Shown: positions 56,087-64,000 of the stretch, piece by piece
How positions within the stretch are numbered: the first letter of the stretch is position 1
How the letters are laid out: every line of letters starts with the position of its first letter
Assembly (NCBI GenBank): GCA_041396125.1
Contig: JAWKZG010000002.1
Span: 496,001-560,000 of the forward strand
From: JAWKZG01 sp041396125
GTDB taxonomy: Bacteria > Pseudomonadota > Gammaproteobacteria > Competibacterales > Competibacteraceae
Reading direction: 5' to 3'
Length of the DNA: 64,000 bases
The notes under the pieces: model-generated
Seen by the model: only the letters and a program-made list of their open reading frames with translations
Databases searched by the model: none
What the model was told of the DNA's origin: nothing
Position numbers and translations under genes: made by a program

Positions 56087-56998
56087 ATGAAACATCAAAC
56101 AACTGTTCCAGCGTTGCCCTTATTTCGACCCGGTGACCGCATTCGCCTGATTGCGCCTAGTGGGCCGGTACCGGCCGAGCGTTTTGCACAAGGGGTAGCC
56201 TGCCTGCGAGAGTGGGAACTGGAACCCGTGTACGAACCGGAAATCCTGAGTCGTGAAGCCTATCTGGCAGGCTCCGATACCCGCCGTCTGGCAGAACTGC
56301 AGGCAGCGCTGGCGGATCGTGATGCCCGTGCGATCTGGGGTGCACGCGGGGGTTATGGTGCCGCCCGTTTGTTGTCAGGTGTAACGCCGGCACAGGTGGG
56401 CAATCAGGTTTTGCTGGGGTTTTCCGATCTGAGCGCGTTGCATGCCTTATGGCATCGGGCTGGTCGGGGCTCGGTGCATGCCTGTAATCTCTCCGGCCTG
56501 GGTGAGTGGGAGGCCGCTGACCGGCTGGCTCTGTACGAAGGCCTGTTTCGCGGCAGCTGGCCGTCTTTACAAGGGCAGACTGCGCTGGGGCGTGGCTGTG
56601 TGCAGGGGCCTATCATGGGCGGCAATCTGACCGTTTTCGCCGCTCTGGCCGGCACCGGCTTTTTGCCCGATCTGCGCGGTGCCGTTGTGTTTCTGGAAGA
56701 TGTCGCTGAACGGCCTTATCGACTGGACCGGAGTTTGACCCAGCTGCTGCAGACCGGTGTTTTGCAAGATGTCGCATCGGTGGCTATCGGTCAGTTGACC
56801 AAGTGTGATGATCCGCCCGGCAAAGAACAGGGCCGCAGCGCACTGGACGTTATGGTGGACGTATTGGCACCGCTGAATGTGCCGATTCTGACCGGTTTGC
56901 GTATTGGTCATGAACGCAGCGCATTGCCTTTACCTTTCGGTGTCGATATGGTGCTGGATGCAGACGCCGGGGTATTGCGTTGTGCTGCAGCGGCCTGA
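56087..56998 (+). CDS. LD-carboxypeptidase, S66 family
   Basis: 303 residues, normal for the S66 serine peptidases that remove the terminal D-Ala from tetrapeptides in murein recycling. RIRLIAPSGPVPAERFAQGV is the N-terminal motif; the nucleophile Ser is in LLGFSDLSALHALWHR, the Glu in VFLEDVAERPYRLDR, and the His in GLRIGHERSALPLPFG. It complements AmpD at 38.4 kb in recycling. MccF-type self-immunity peptidases share the family, but no microcin locus is near. ATG 56087 has only a weak ribosome site. Confidence 0.9.
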   Translation: MKHQTTVPALPLFRPGDRIRLIAPSGPVPAERFAQGVACLREWELEPVYEPEILSREAYLAGSDTRRLAELQAALADRDARAIWGARGGYGAARLLSGVTPAQVGNQVLLGFSDLSALHALWHRAGRGSVHACNLSGLGEWEAADRLALYEGLFRGSWPSLQGQTALGRGCVQGPIMGGNLTVFAALAGTGFLPDLRGAVVFLEDVAERPYRLDRSLTQLLQTGVLQDVASVAIGQLTKCDDPPGKEQGRSALDVMVDVLAPLNVPILTGLRIGHERSALPLPFGVDMVLDADAGVLRCAAAA

Positions 56999-57067
56999 AA
57001 CCGTGCCTTTGCGGGGTTTGTAGAACCCGTTTATCTGAATGATTGTCTCTAATTGGGAGTTCGCTAC

Positions 57068-57433
57068 ATGCCCGTAAAAACCCGCTATTTTTTTATTGCC
57101 AGTATGGATGTCGATCCTGCCAAAGAAGCCCTGTTTAATGAAATCTACGACACAGAGCATGTGCCGATGTTACTGCAGGTACCCGGTGTTATCGCGGTCA
57201 CACGCAGTACCACAGAACCCTTAACCATGGCTATTGGCGGCGAGCACAAAACTATCGTGGCCGAAGGCGAGCCCCGCTATAGCGCAATTTACGAAATCGA
57301 AAGCCCGGATGTGTTAACCAGTCAGGCCTGGGCCGATGCGATTGAGAAGGGCCGCTGGCCGGCTGAAGTCCGCCCCTATACCCGTAACCGACGCCATGTT
57401 CTGCATCGTGTGATGGAGCCTGCGTCAGCCTGA
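57068..57433 (+). CDS. Small dimeric alpha/beta-barrel protein (DUF4286/EthD-like)
   Basis: 121 residues from ATG 57068 after TTGGGAG. The sequence RYFFIASMDVDPAKEALFNE, then DTEHVPMLLQVPGVIAVTRS, fits the ferredoxin-like barrel found in EthD and DUF4286 proteins, where the EHVP histidine lies in the ligand pocket. No experimental function is known to me for this subgroup. It is the first gene of an operon with an RraA-type aldolase, an MFS transporter and a Gfo/Idh enzyme, so it may bind or isomerise an unstable pathway intermediate. Confidence 0.7.
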   Translation: MPVKTRYFFIASMDVDPAKEALFNEIYDTEHVPMLLQVPGVIAVTRSTTEPLTMAIGGEHKTIVAEGEPRYSAIYEIESPDVLTSQAWADAIEKGRWPAEVRPYTRNRRHVLHRVMEPASA

Positions 57434-57498
57434 TTTTTACCACCATCTGGCCCGGCACCCAGACCCGGCCAGATGATAACCTTCAGAGGAGTTGACCG

Positions 57499-58143
57499 AT
57501 GGGTCTGAATGAACGATTACAAAACTGCTATAGCAGTGCTGTGCACGATGTGATGCGCGCTATGGGACACCATAACTGTGTCTTGCCCTATACCCTGCAA
57601 CCGTTAGTCCCCGGTACCCGGCTGGCAGGGGAAGTGTGGACTTTCAGCGGTTATATCGATCATACGGCTGACCGGCATCAGACTCTGCTGGAATGGACCC
57701 GGGTATTATCGCGGGTACCACGCGGGGCGATTCCCGTCTGTCAGCCGCATAATTCCGAAATTGCCCTGATGGGAGAGCTGTCCGCCCAGGCATTGTTACA
57801 GCGCGATGTGCCGGGCTATATCGTGGATGGCGGCTGTCGCGATGTCGAGATGCTGATCCAATATAATTTTCCGGTCTTTCGGCGTTTCGATACCCCATCG
57901 GACATCGTTGGCCGCTGGTTGCCAACCCGCCTCGGCGAGCCGGTCACCATTGGTGCTGTAACGATCACCACCGGTGATTACGTGCTGGCTGATCGGGACG
58001 GCATCGTTGTGATTCCGCGCGCTATCGCCGAGCAGGTAATCACCGAAACCGAAGGCAAAATCAACACCGAGAGCGCATTGCGTGACGCCATTCTGGCCGG
58101 TGAAGACCCCGAACAGGCGTATTTAAAATATCGCGTGTTTTAG
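57499..58143 (+). CDS. RraA-family aldolase-like protein (second copy)
   Basis: 214 residues after a GAGGAG site. The active-site region is VPGYIVDGGCRDVEMLIQYN, with Glu 21 residues before the Arg (ALMGELSAQA), the arrangement of aldolase-type members; DYVLADRDGIVVIPRAIAEQ closes the fold. It differs greatly from the RraA homologue at 30.8 kb, so the two are old paralogues or separate acquisitions rather than a recent duplication. It probably splits pyruvate or oxaloacetate from a keto-acid intermediate. Its stop overlaps the MFS start. Confidence 0.85.
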   Translation: MGLNERLQNCYSSAVHDVMRAMGHHNCVLPYTLQPLVPGTRLAGEVWTFSGYIDHTADRHQTLLEWTRVLSRVPRGAIPVCQPHNSEIALMGELSAQALLQRDVPGYIVDGGCRDVEMLIQYNFPVFRRFDTPSDIVGRWLPTRLGEPVTIGAVTITTGDYVLADRDGIVVIPRAIAEQVITETEGKINTESALRDAILAGEDPEQAYLKYRVF

Positions 58144-59360
58144 TGCCGGCACGCACACCGGCAACTCGCGTCGCCCTGGCAGTACTGGTCATTTGCACCG
58201 GTTTCAATCTGTTTGCACGAGGCATCAGTGAAACCTTCGCGGTGTTTTTAATCCCGCTGGAACTCGAATTCGGTTGGCCCCGCGCCACCCTGACGGGCAT
58301 CTACTCCCTGTTTATGCTGACTAACGGTCTGGCCTCACCGCTGGCCGGGTTGCTGTTCGACCGGCTCGGCCCACGCTGGAGCTATGGGCTGGGCCTGTCT
58401 GTCTTCGGCCTCGGCTATCTGCTGGCCGGGAGGGCGCAAGAGCTCTGGCATTTTTATCTGGGCATCGGGCTGATGGGCGGTCTGGGGGTGGCGCTGATCA
58501 GCATGGTGCCGGCCTCGGCCCTGATCAGTCGCTGGTTTCGTGACCGGTTGACCACCGCGATGGGCATTGCCTATGGCGGTCTCGGGTGTGGCGTGCTGCT
58601 GCTGGTGCCGCTGACCCAGGTCTTGATTGAACAATTCGGCTGGCGTGTCAGCTATACCGTGCTCGGCATAGTCCTGCTGGGTCTGTTAAGTCTGCTCGCT
58701 TTGCCCTGGAACCAGTTCAGTGCCGGTCATCCGGTCTACGCCCGTGACAGTGCACTGCGGACGCAGCGGGAAGGGCACTGGAATCTGTCGCGCGCTTTGC
58801 GGGATCGCGCCTTCTGGGCCTTGACCAGCGTGTTCTTCTTTACGGCGGTGGCGGTGTATGCCGTTGCGCCGCAGGTGGTGGTGTATCTGGTCGAAGTGGG
58901 TTTTGATCCCTTCCAGGCAGCCAGTGCCTACGGCCTGACCGGCATGCTGTCAGTCGGCGGTATGGTGGGTATGGCCTGGCTGGCCGACCGTTTTGGCCGG
59001 CGCAAGGTGGTCACCCTGAGCTATTGCAGCACCATAATCGGTATACTGGTATTACTGTTAATGCAGAACGCGCCCCATTACCCTTTACTGGTACTGTTCG
59101 TACTGTTATTTGGCAGCGTACAGGGCTCGCGCGGGCCGGTGGTTTTTGCGCTGGCAGCCCGTCTGTTTGCTGGTGGCGGGCTGGGCAGTATTTATGGGGC
59201 CATTACACTGGGTATGGGGGTAGGGGCGGCCCTGGCGTCCTGGCTGTCAGGCTGGCTGCACGACATTACCGGTGCGTATCACGCCAGCTTCAGTCTGGCT
59301 ATCGCGGCAGCAAGCACAGGAATCCTGTTATTCTGGCTGATTCCCGAACTGGCTGACTGA
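58143..59360 (+). CDS. MFS transporter, monocarboxylate/oxalate-like
   Basis: 405 residues, about twelve helices. GTG 58143 shares a base with the preceding TAG stop. MFS hallmarks are LLFDRLGPRWSYGLGLSVFG after helix 2 and MAWLADRFGRRKVVTLSYCS after helix 8; helix 4-5 has GIAYGGLGCGVLLLVPL. The layout suits the monocarboxylate-porter or OFA branch. Operon position suggests it imports the substrate used by the neighbouring aldolase and oxidoreductase. Confidence 0.88.
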   Translation: MPARTPATRVALAVLVICTGFNLFARGISETFAVFLIPLELEFGWPRATLTGIYSLFMLTNGLASPLAGLLFDRLGPRWSYGLGLSVFGLGYLLAGRAQELWHFYLGIGLMGGLGVALISMVPASALISRWFRDRLTTAMGIAYGGLGCGVLLLVPLTQVLIEQFGWRVSYTVLGIVLLGLLSLLALPWNQFSAGHPVYARDSALRTQREGHWNLSRALRDRAFWALTSVFFFTAVAVYAVAPQVVVYLVEVGFDPFQAASAYGLTGMLSVGGMVGMAWLADRFGRRKVVTLSYCSTIIGILVLLLMQNAPHYPLLVLFVLLFGSVQGSRGPVVFALAARLFAGGGLGSIYGAITLGMGVGAALASWLSGWLHDITGAYHASFSLAIAAASTGILLFWLIPELAD

Positions 59361-59398
59361 TACTACATACAGAACACTATCCTGTAAGGAATCGAGTC

Positions 59399-60370
59399 AT
59401 GACGATTAACATCGCTGTATTGGGGACCGGGCGGATTGCCGATGTCGCACTGGTGCCAGCGCTGCGGAAAGTGCCGCAGGCCCGTCTGTGGAGTGTGTTA
59501 AGTCGCGATGCCGCGAGAGCCCGCTCATTTGCTGAACGCCATGGAGCCGAGGCGGTGCAGCCGGCATATACAGATCTGGCCGCCTTGCTGGCGGATCCGG
59601 AACTGGATGCGGTGATCATCGCGTCCCCCGACAAGCTGCATGCCGGGCAAACTCTGGCAGCGGCCCGGGCCGGCAAGCATGTGTTGACCGAAAAACCGAT
59701 GGCGACCCGGCCAGCCGATGCCGAGCACATGCTGACAACCTGTCAGCAAGCCGGAGTAACGCTGGCTGTTGCGTATCATATGCGCTGGCATGCCGGGCAT
59801 CGACAGTTGCAGGCTGATGTCAGCCAGGGACTGATTGGCACCCCGCGACATATGCGTATCCAGTGGAGCTGGCTGGCACCGGATGCGGCTAACTGGCGGG
59901 CCGCTGCTGATCTTGGCCAGTGGTGGAGCCTGGCCGGGGTGGGCACACATTGTCTGGATCAGATTCGCTGGTTTCTACGGCCGTTCGGGGGTGAGATTGC
60001 CACGCTGAAAAGCGTTGTCAATCGCGCCGTATGGCAGGGCCCGCACGACGAAACCGCGGTGCTGGCACTGCAATTTGAATCAGGTCTGACGGCAGAACTG
60101 TGCTCATCGGTGCTGTTTCAGGCCCCGACCCGGATGGAAATCTACGGCAGCGCCGGTTATGCCATCTGTGATGGCACACTGGGCGGGCACGGTGGCGGAT
60201 CGATACACACCCACAAAGGCAATTATCCGTTCGAAATCGTCGATCCCTACGCCGGTGAAATTGCCGATTTCGTGACAGCCATCAAGGATCAGCGGGCAGC
60301 AGAAGTCGATGGCCAGGAGGGTGCTCGCAATGTTGCGTTATTATGTCAGGCTATCGAGCAGACCGGTTAA
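59399..60370 (+). CDS. Gfo/Idh/MocA-family oxidoreductase
   Basis: 323 residues. The Rossmann start is INIAVLGTGRIADVALVPAL, followed by the family signature VLTEKPMATRPADAEHML, in which Glu-Lys-Pro binds cofactor and substrate, and the catalytic His region GVGTHCLDQIRWFLRPFGG. Enzymes of this group oxidise or reduce sugars, inositols and related polyols with NAD(P). It ends the operon that begins at 57068. The particular sugar derivative is not readable. Confidence 0.9.
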   Translation: MTINIAVLGTGRIADVALVPALRKVPQARLWSVLSRDAARARSFAERHGAEAVQPAYTDLAALLADPELDAVIIASPDKLHAGQTLAAARAGKHVLTEKPMATRPADAEHMLTTCQQAGVTLAVAYHMRWHAGHRQLQADVSQGLIGTPRHMRIQWSWLAPDAANWRAAADLGQWWSLAGVGTHCLDQIRWFLRPFGGEIATLKSVVNRAVWQGPHDETAVLALQFESGLTAELCSSVLFQAPTRMEIYGSAGYAICDGTLGGHGGGSIHTHKGNYPFEIVDPYAGEIADFVTAIKDQRAAEVDGQEGARNVALLCQAIEQTG

Positions 60371-60396
60371 GACCCGCTTGCCGGGCAGGTCGGGTC
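60371..60396. terminator. Hairpin between convergent Gfo/Idh and LLM genes
   Basis: GACCCG (60371-60376) pairs with CGGGTC (60391-60396), with additional imperfect pairing inside, directly after the oxidoreductase stop. No T run of note. Confidence 0.45.
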
Positions 60397-60421
60397 ATTA
60401 TTGTCAGCGCCTAAAAGTGTA

Positions 60422-61427
60422 TTACGCTTGCAGCTCGAACGCCTCGGCCAGTAATTCGTAAGAGCGTTTGCGGGCCGCAAAATCATGACAGATCGTTACT
60501 ACAATGGTTTCGTCAACGCCATAACGCTCAGCCAGGCTTTCCAGCGCTGCTTTGACGGTTGCCGGATCGCCTGCGATGGAACGCTCCTGGTTGGCCTCGA
60601 TAACATATTTTTCCTGTTCGCTATACGGATAAGCGTCGGCTTGTTCCGGGGTGGGAATCGGGCCCAGTTCGCCTTTGCGCAGTTTCAGCAACCATAAATC
60701 CCGGCTTTTGCGCAGCCATTGCGCCTGCTCATTGGTGTCGGCACAGATGGCAAACACCGCCACCGCACCTTGCGCCTGGGGCAGCTCGGCAGAGGGCTGA
60801 AAATAGTGCCGGTAGGCCTGCATGATCTGGTCGCCACCTTGTGGATTGATGAAATGGGCGAACGCAAACCGGGTGCCGAAATGGGCAGCATAAGCTGCAC
60901 TTTGATCGCTGGAGCCGAGCAGCCAGAGCGGCGGTGCTGAGGTGCCGGCAGGCATGGCTTCGATGCCAGCGAAAGCGTGATCGGGTGCCAGTGTATGGCT
61001 CAAAAAGCCGATCAGATCGGCGATCTGACGCGGGAAGTATTCAATCGGCAGGCTGCCGGGGCCATGTTGCAACGCCATGGCTGTTTTCTGGTCGCTGCCT
61101 GGGGCACGCCCAATGCCCAGATCGATACGACCGGGAAACAGGGTTTCCAGCATGCGGAACTGTTCGGCAACTTTGAGCGCGGAATAATGATTGAGCATGA
61201 CCCCGCCGGAGCCGATGCGCATGTGCCGGGTCAGAGCGCAACCCCGGCCGGGATCAGAATTTCCGACAGGAGCCGGCGAGACCACCGGTGGAATGGTGCT
61301 CGGCCAGCCAATAGCGATGATAGCCGAGTTGGTCACAAAATTGCGCCAGCTCCAAAGTTTTCCTGAATAGCCAGCGCCGGGCTGGCATCGGAATCGAATA
61401 GGACTGGTCGAGTACGCTGAGTTGCAT
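60422..61427 (-). pseudogene. LLM-class flavin monooxygenase-like protein, N-terminus frameshifted
   Basis: The C-terminal 270 residues are intact from RHMRIGSGGVMLNHYSALKV through LFPGRIDLGIGRAPGSDQKT to 60422. The start is ATG 61427 (MQLSVLDQS); between there and 61235 the expected order is spread over three frames: DASPALAIQE, then TLELAQFCDQLGYHRYWLAE with HHSTGGLAGSC, then EILIPA, then TRHMRIG. At least three indels are needed. The family is the alkanal monooxygenase-like, MsnO8-type group found as single genes in many bacteria; substrates are unknown. The lesions may be errors, since each is one base. Confidence 0.78.
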
Positions 61428-61578
61428 GTGTTAGCTCTTTTTGATCTTCATTTTAAGGGTTCGACAATGCGGGTTCGCTGCGGGCTTTTCCAGGCGCAGG
61501 AAAAAGGACTGGCAACGCTGGATGAAGCCCAGATCATGCCGCGAATCTATTACAACACATAGGATATTTTTTGCACGA

Positions 61579-62201
61579 ATGTCTTCATTAACTCCCGCTG
61601 TTGGCGCGCTTATCGCGCTGAATATTGTATTTTATTTATTACAATCGGTTTTTGATCCGCACTTGATTTTTTGGCTGGCGTTGTGGCCGGCCGGCATTGA
61701 GGAACTGACCCGCGACCTGCCTATAGCGCAATCATTACCGCATTTTCATCTATGGCAGTTGCTGACCTATGGGTTTTTGCACGGGCCGATATTTCATATC
61801 GTTTTCAATATGTTTGGTCTGTGGATGTTCGGCGGCCCGCTGGAGCAGGCCTGGGGGCCGCGCCGGTTCGTATTTTATTACCTGGTGTGTGCTGGGGGCC
61901 GGACTCTGTCAGTTAATCGTAGCCAGTTGGGCGGTGCAATCAGGACAACTGTACCCGACACTGGGTGCTTCCGGTGGTGTCTACGGCCTGTTGCTGGCTT
62001 TTGGTATGCGTTATCCAAACCGGATCATTATGTTGTTGATACCGCTGATTCCTATGCCGGCAAAATATTTTGTCATTCTGTTCGCCGCGTTTGAATTATG
62101 GTCCGGAATTACCGGCACCAGGCGGGGTCGCGCATTTTGCCCATCTCGGCGGAATGCTGGCTGGTTTTTTATTGCGGGCTGGCTCCGCGCAGCGCCGCTG
62201 A
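61579..62201 (+). pseudogene. Rhomboid-family intramembrane serine protease, two frameshifts
   Basis: N-terminal frame: SLTPAVGALIALNIVFYLLQ and LLTYGFLHGPIFHIVFNMFG, the helix 2 motif of rhomboids. Near 61880 the frame changes to CVLGAGLCQLIVASW and then TLGASGGVYGLLLAFGMRYP, with the catalytic Ser in GASGG. Near 62118 it changes again to GVAHFAHLGGMLAGFLLRAG, which supplies the catalytic His. The restored protein of about 208 residues ends at 62201. All catalytic residues survive, so sequencing error is as likely as decay. It lies next to an M48 protease gene. Confidence 0.8.
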
Positions 62202-62309
62202 CCGCTTCTCGCCAATACCATTATCAGCTGACCAGCCCGACGTCCTGGTCCGGGCTGGTTTCTTTTGCCGGATCCGCTTGCAATTGCCGGGTGTACCCAT
62301 AGATTGCAG

Positions 62310-63261
62310 GCTATGACTATCAACAACTGCATCAACATAAGCTGAATAATACGCTGCAATCGGTCTTGCCGATTGCCGGCATGGCTATCCTGCTGGGCGT
62401 CGTGGGCGGGTTGTTTGCCGGGCCGGTTGGTATCTGGCTGGCGCTGACGGTATGCGCGCTGGTGCTGGCTTTCGGACCGCAATTGTCACCGCGTTTCGTG
62501 TTGAGCCTGTACCGGGCCCAGCCCATTGACCAGCGGCAGGCGCCCGATCTGCACCTGACCGCAGAGCTTGGCCGACGCGCCGGTCTGGCCCGGACACCGC
62601 AGCTTTTTTATATCCCCAGCCAGATAATGAATGCGTTTGCAGTCGGCTCCCGATGATGCGGCTATTGCTTGTCTCGACCGATGGCTTGCTGCGCCGCCTG
62701 CCCATGCGGGAACTGGCCGCTGTGCTGGCGCATGAAATCAGCCATGTCAAACATAACGATATGTGGGTTATGAATCTGGCCGATGTGATCAGCCGGATAA
62801 CCATTATCTTGTCGCAGGCAGGCTTGTTTCTGCTGCTGTTTTCAATTCCTTTATTGCTGCTGGGGATGGCAGATATCTCCTTGCTGGCGATCCTGCTGCT
62901 GATTTTTGCGCCGACCCTGACCACACTCTTGCAGCTGGCCTTGTCCCGTGCGCGTGAGTTCGATGCGGACCTGGGTGCGGTGCAGCTGACCGGTGACCCA
63001 GCTGGCCTGGCTGCCGCTTTGCGCCAATTGGAACAGTATCAGGGCAGCTGGCTGGAACAGATTTTCATGCCGGGGCGGCGTACACCGGAAACCGGCCTGG
63101 CTGCGCACGCACCCACCTCTGCCGAGCGTATCGAACGATTACGGGCGCTGAGTACGAGCTACAACGTGCAGGAATTGCCGCCAGGAACGCTGCAGCGGCC
63201 GGATCAGACCGGGCGTTTAGCGACCCGGCCGCGCTGGCATTGGCATGGCCTATGGTATTGA
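62310..63261 (+). pseudogene. HtpX-like M48 family membrane protease, frameshifted, start unresolved
   Basis: The frame becomes readable at YDYQQLHQHKLNNTLQSVLP near 62310, and continues with two helices and DLHLTAELGRRAGLARTPQL, then NAFAVGSR before a stop at 62653. The next pieces are DDAAIA in one frame and TDGLLRRLPMRELAAVLAHE in another, so two indels fall between 62645 and 62680. The zinc motif is LAHEISHVKHND (HExxH) and the third ligand lies in SRAREFDADLGAVQLTG. No start codon with a ribosome site is seen before 62310. It is clearly distinct from the htpX at 49.3 kb. Confidence 0.78.
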
Positions 63262-63432
63262 TAGACTCCTGTGGTATTGATAGATCAGTGATATTTCACA
63301 TTGCAAAAAACTTTTCTTCCCAGTAACTAGCCAGCTAATCATTAGCCAGTAATATTCCTGCTGCGTCGGCACACGGCTTCCGCAGTGTTCATCCAGTTTT
63401 AGTTTTTTTCGATTTAGGGGATTTTTGTACTA

Positions 63433-64000
63433 ATGACTACGACCAATAGGGCGCTTTTAGACTGGGTCGAATCGGTGGCCGCGCACACTAAACCTGATCA
63501 TATTCATTGGTGTGATGGCTCTCAGGACGAGTACCGTCAACTGATCGATCACATGCTGGCCAGTGGCGAGCTGGAGCAGCTCAATCCGACAACTCATCCC
63601 AACTGTTATTTACACCGTTCGGATCCGACCGATGTGGCGCGAACCGAGCATCTGACGTTTATCTGCACGGAAAATAAAGACGATGCCGGCCCAAATAATC
63701 ACTGGATGGAGCCGGCAGATGCCAAAGCCAAAATGGAGGCACTGTTCGCGGGCTCAATGCGGGGTCGTACGCTGTACGTTGTTCCTTATTGCATGGGGCC
63801 GCTGGACTCACCGCTGGCCCGTCTGGGTGTGGAACTGACCGACAGCGCGTATGTCGCTGCCAATATGTATCTGATGACGCGGATGGGGCGGGCAGCGCTG
63901 GAACGTATCGAGCGCGAAGGCAGCTTTGTCAAAGGCCTGCATTCACTGGGTGATCTGCACCTGGATCGGCGCTTCATCATGCATTTTCCGCAAGAGCTAA
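63433..64000 (+). CDS. pckG: Phosphoenolpyruvate carboxykinase (GTP), cut by right window edge
   Basis: The first 189 residues are visible; the full enzyme has about 600. LLDWVESVAAHTKPDHIHWC, DGSQDEYRQLIDHMLASGEL, TFICTENKDDAGPNNHWMEP, then YVVPYCMGPLDSPLARLGVE and YVAANMYLMTRMGRAALERI are standard for GTP-type PEPCK. The catalytic P-loop and metal site lie outside. It converts oxaloacetate to PEP and, with fbp and pgi, indicates gluconeogenesis. AGGGGA precedes ATG 63433 at a rather long distance of 12 bases. Confidence 0.93.
   Translation, partial: MTTTNRALLDWVESVAAHTKPDHIHWCDGSQDEYRQLIDHMLASGELEQLNPTTHPNCYLHRSDPTDVARTEHLTFICTENKDDAGPNNHWMEPADAKAKMEALFAGSMRGRTLYVVPYCMGPLDSPLARLGVELTDSAYVAANMYLMTRMGRAALERIEREGSFVKGLHSLGDLHLDRRFIMHFPQEL

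Noticed and set aside
61467..61562. Mini-gene of 31 codons before the rhomboid gene
   Set aside because: Too short to judge, no ribosome site, no recognised homology; may be a remnant.
63252..63290. Short direct repeat TGGTATTGATAGA
   Set aside because: Two copies only, in a spacer; FNR-like resemblance fails because the half-site spacing is wrong.

Overview
The window reads as a chromosomal segment of a respiratory, facultatively microaerobic gammaproteobacterium. The evidence is the set of typical proteins (GshA, MoaA, MoeB, AmpD, class I Fbp, HtpX, an Fnr/Anr regulator with four cysteines, a FixL/FixJ-type pair, GTP-type PEP carboxykinase), two FNR-type boxes, and the moderately GC-rich base composition. 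I cannot name the species. No tRNA, rRNA, CRISPR array, phage or transposase was seen.

Layout. 0-6.7 kb: minus-strand genes for a GNAT, a SnoaL-like protein, a small exported protein, a GAF-GGDEF-EAL c-di-GMP protein with a GspG-like pilin gene just upstream, and a DUF2254 membrane protein. 6.8-12.6 kb: MOFRL glycerate 2-kinase and a purine block (NAT-type permease, 8-oxoguanine deaminase-like enzyme, AzgA-type permease). 12.6-17.7 kb: TRAP transporter, GntR/FCD regulator and an isopropylmalate/tartrate-dehydrogenase-like enzyme, behind a cluster of GTATAC-type operator candidates. 18-19.9 kb: moaA-moeB. 19.9-24.2 kb: an intact NitT/TauT-type ABC importer followed by a decayed ABC-2 pair resembling PedB/PedC. 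24.2-28.8 kb: pgi and assorted genes. 28.9-36 kb: sugar-acid and oxidative genes (SMP-30 lactonase, broken intradiol dioxygenase, a minus-strand PhyH-ABC-RraA operon, a uronate dehydrogenase-like gene). 36-45.8 kb: housekeeping (Usp, TerC, nitronate monooxygenase, ampD, fbp, pitrilysin, gshA). 46-53.9 kb: a redox/oxygen-sensing island. 53.9-60.4 kb: orphan HyuA, LD-carboxypeptidase and a catabolic operon (RraA, MFS, Gfo/Idh). 60.4-64 kb: LLM flavoprotein, rhomboid, a second M48 protease, and pckG cut by the window edge.

How the genes work together. The strongest functional unit is 46-54 kb: FixL-like heme-PAS kinase, FixJ-like regulator, tandem Usp with an FNR box placed at -41.5, HtpX, a 91-residue protein with a second FNR-like box, a degenerate stand-alone receiver, the Fnr regulator and a CBS-nucleotidyltransferase protein. 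A second theme is sugar-acid catabolism spread across the window: TRAP uptake, uronate dehydrogenase, lactonase, beta-hydroxyacid dehydrogenase, RraA-type aldolases and glycerate 2-kinase.

Caution: about fifteen genes, including pgi and moaA, carry frameshifts or in-frame stops. Most are single-base and scattered, as expected from sequencing indels; the ABC-2 pair, the dioxygenase and the LLM gene have many lesions each and may be true pseudogenes.
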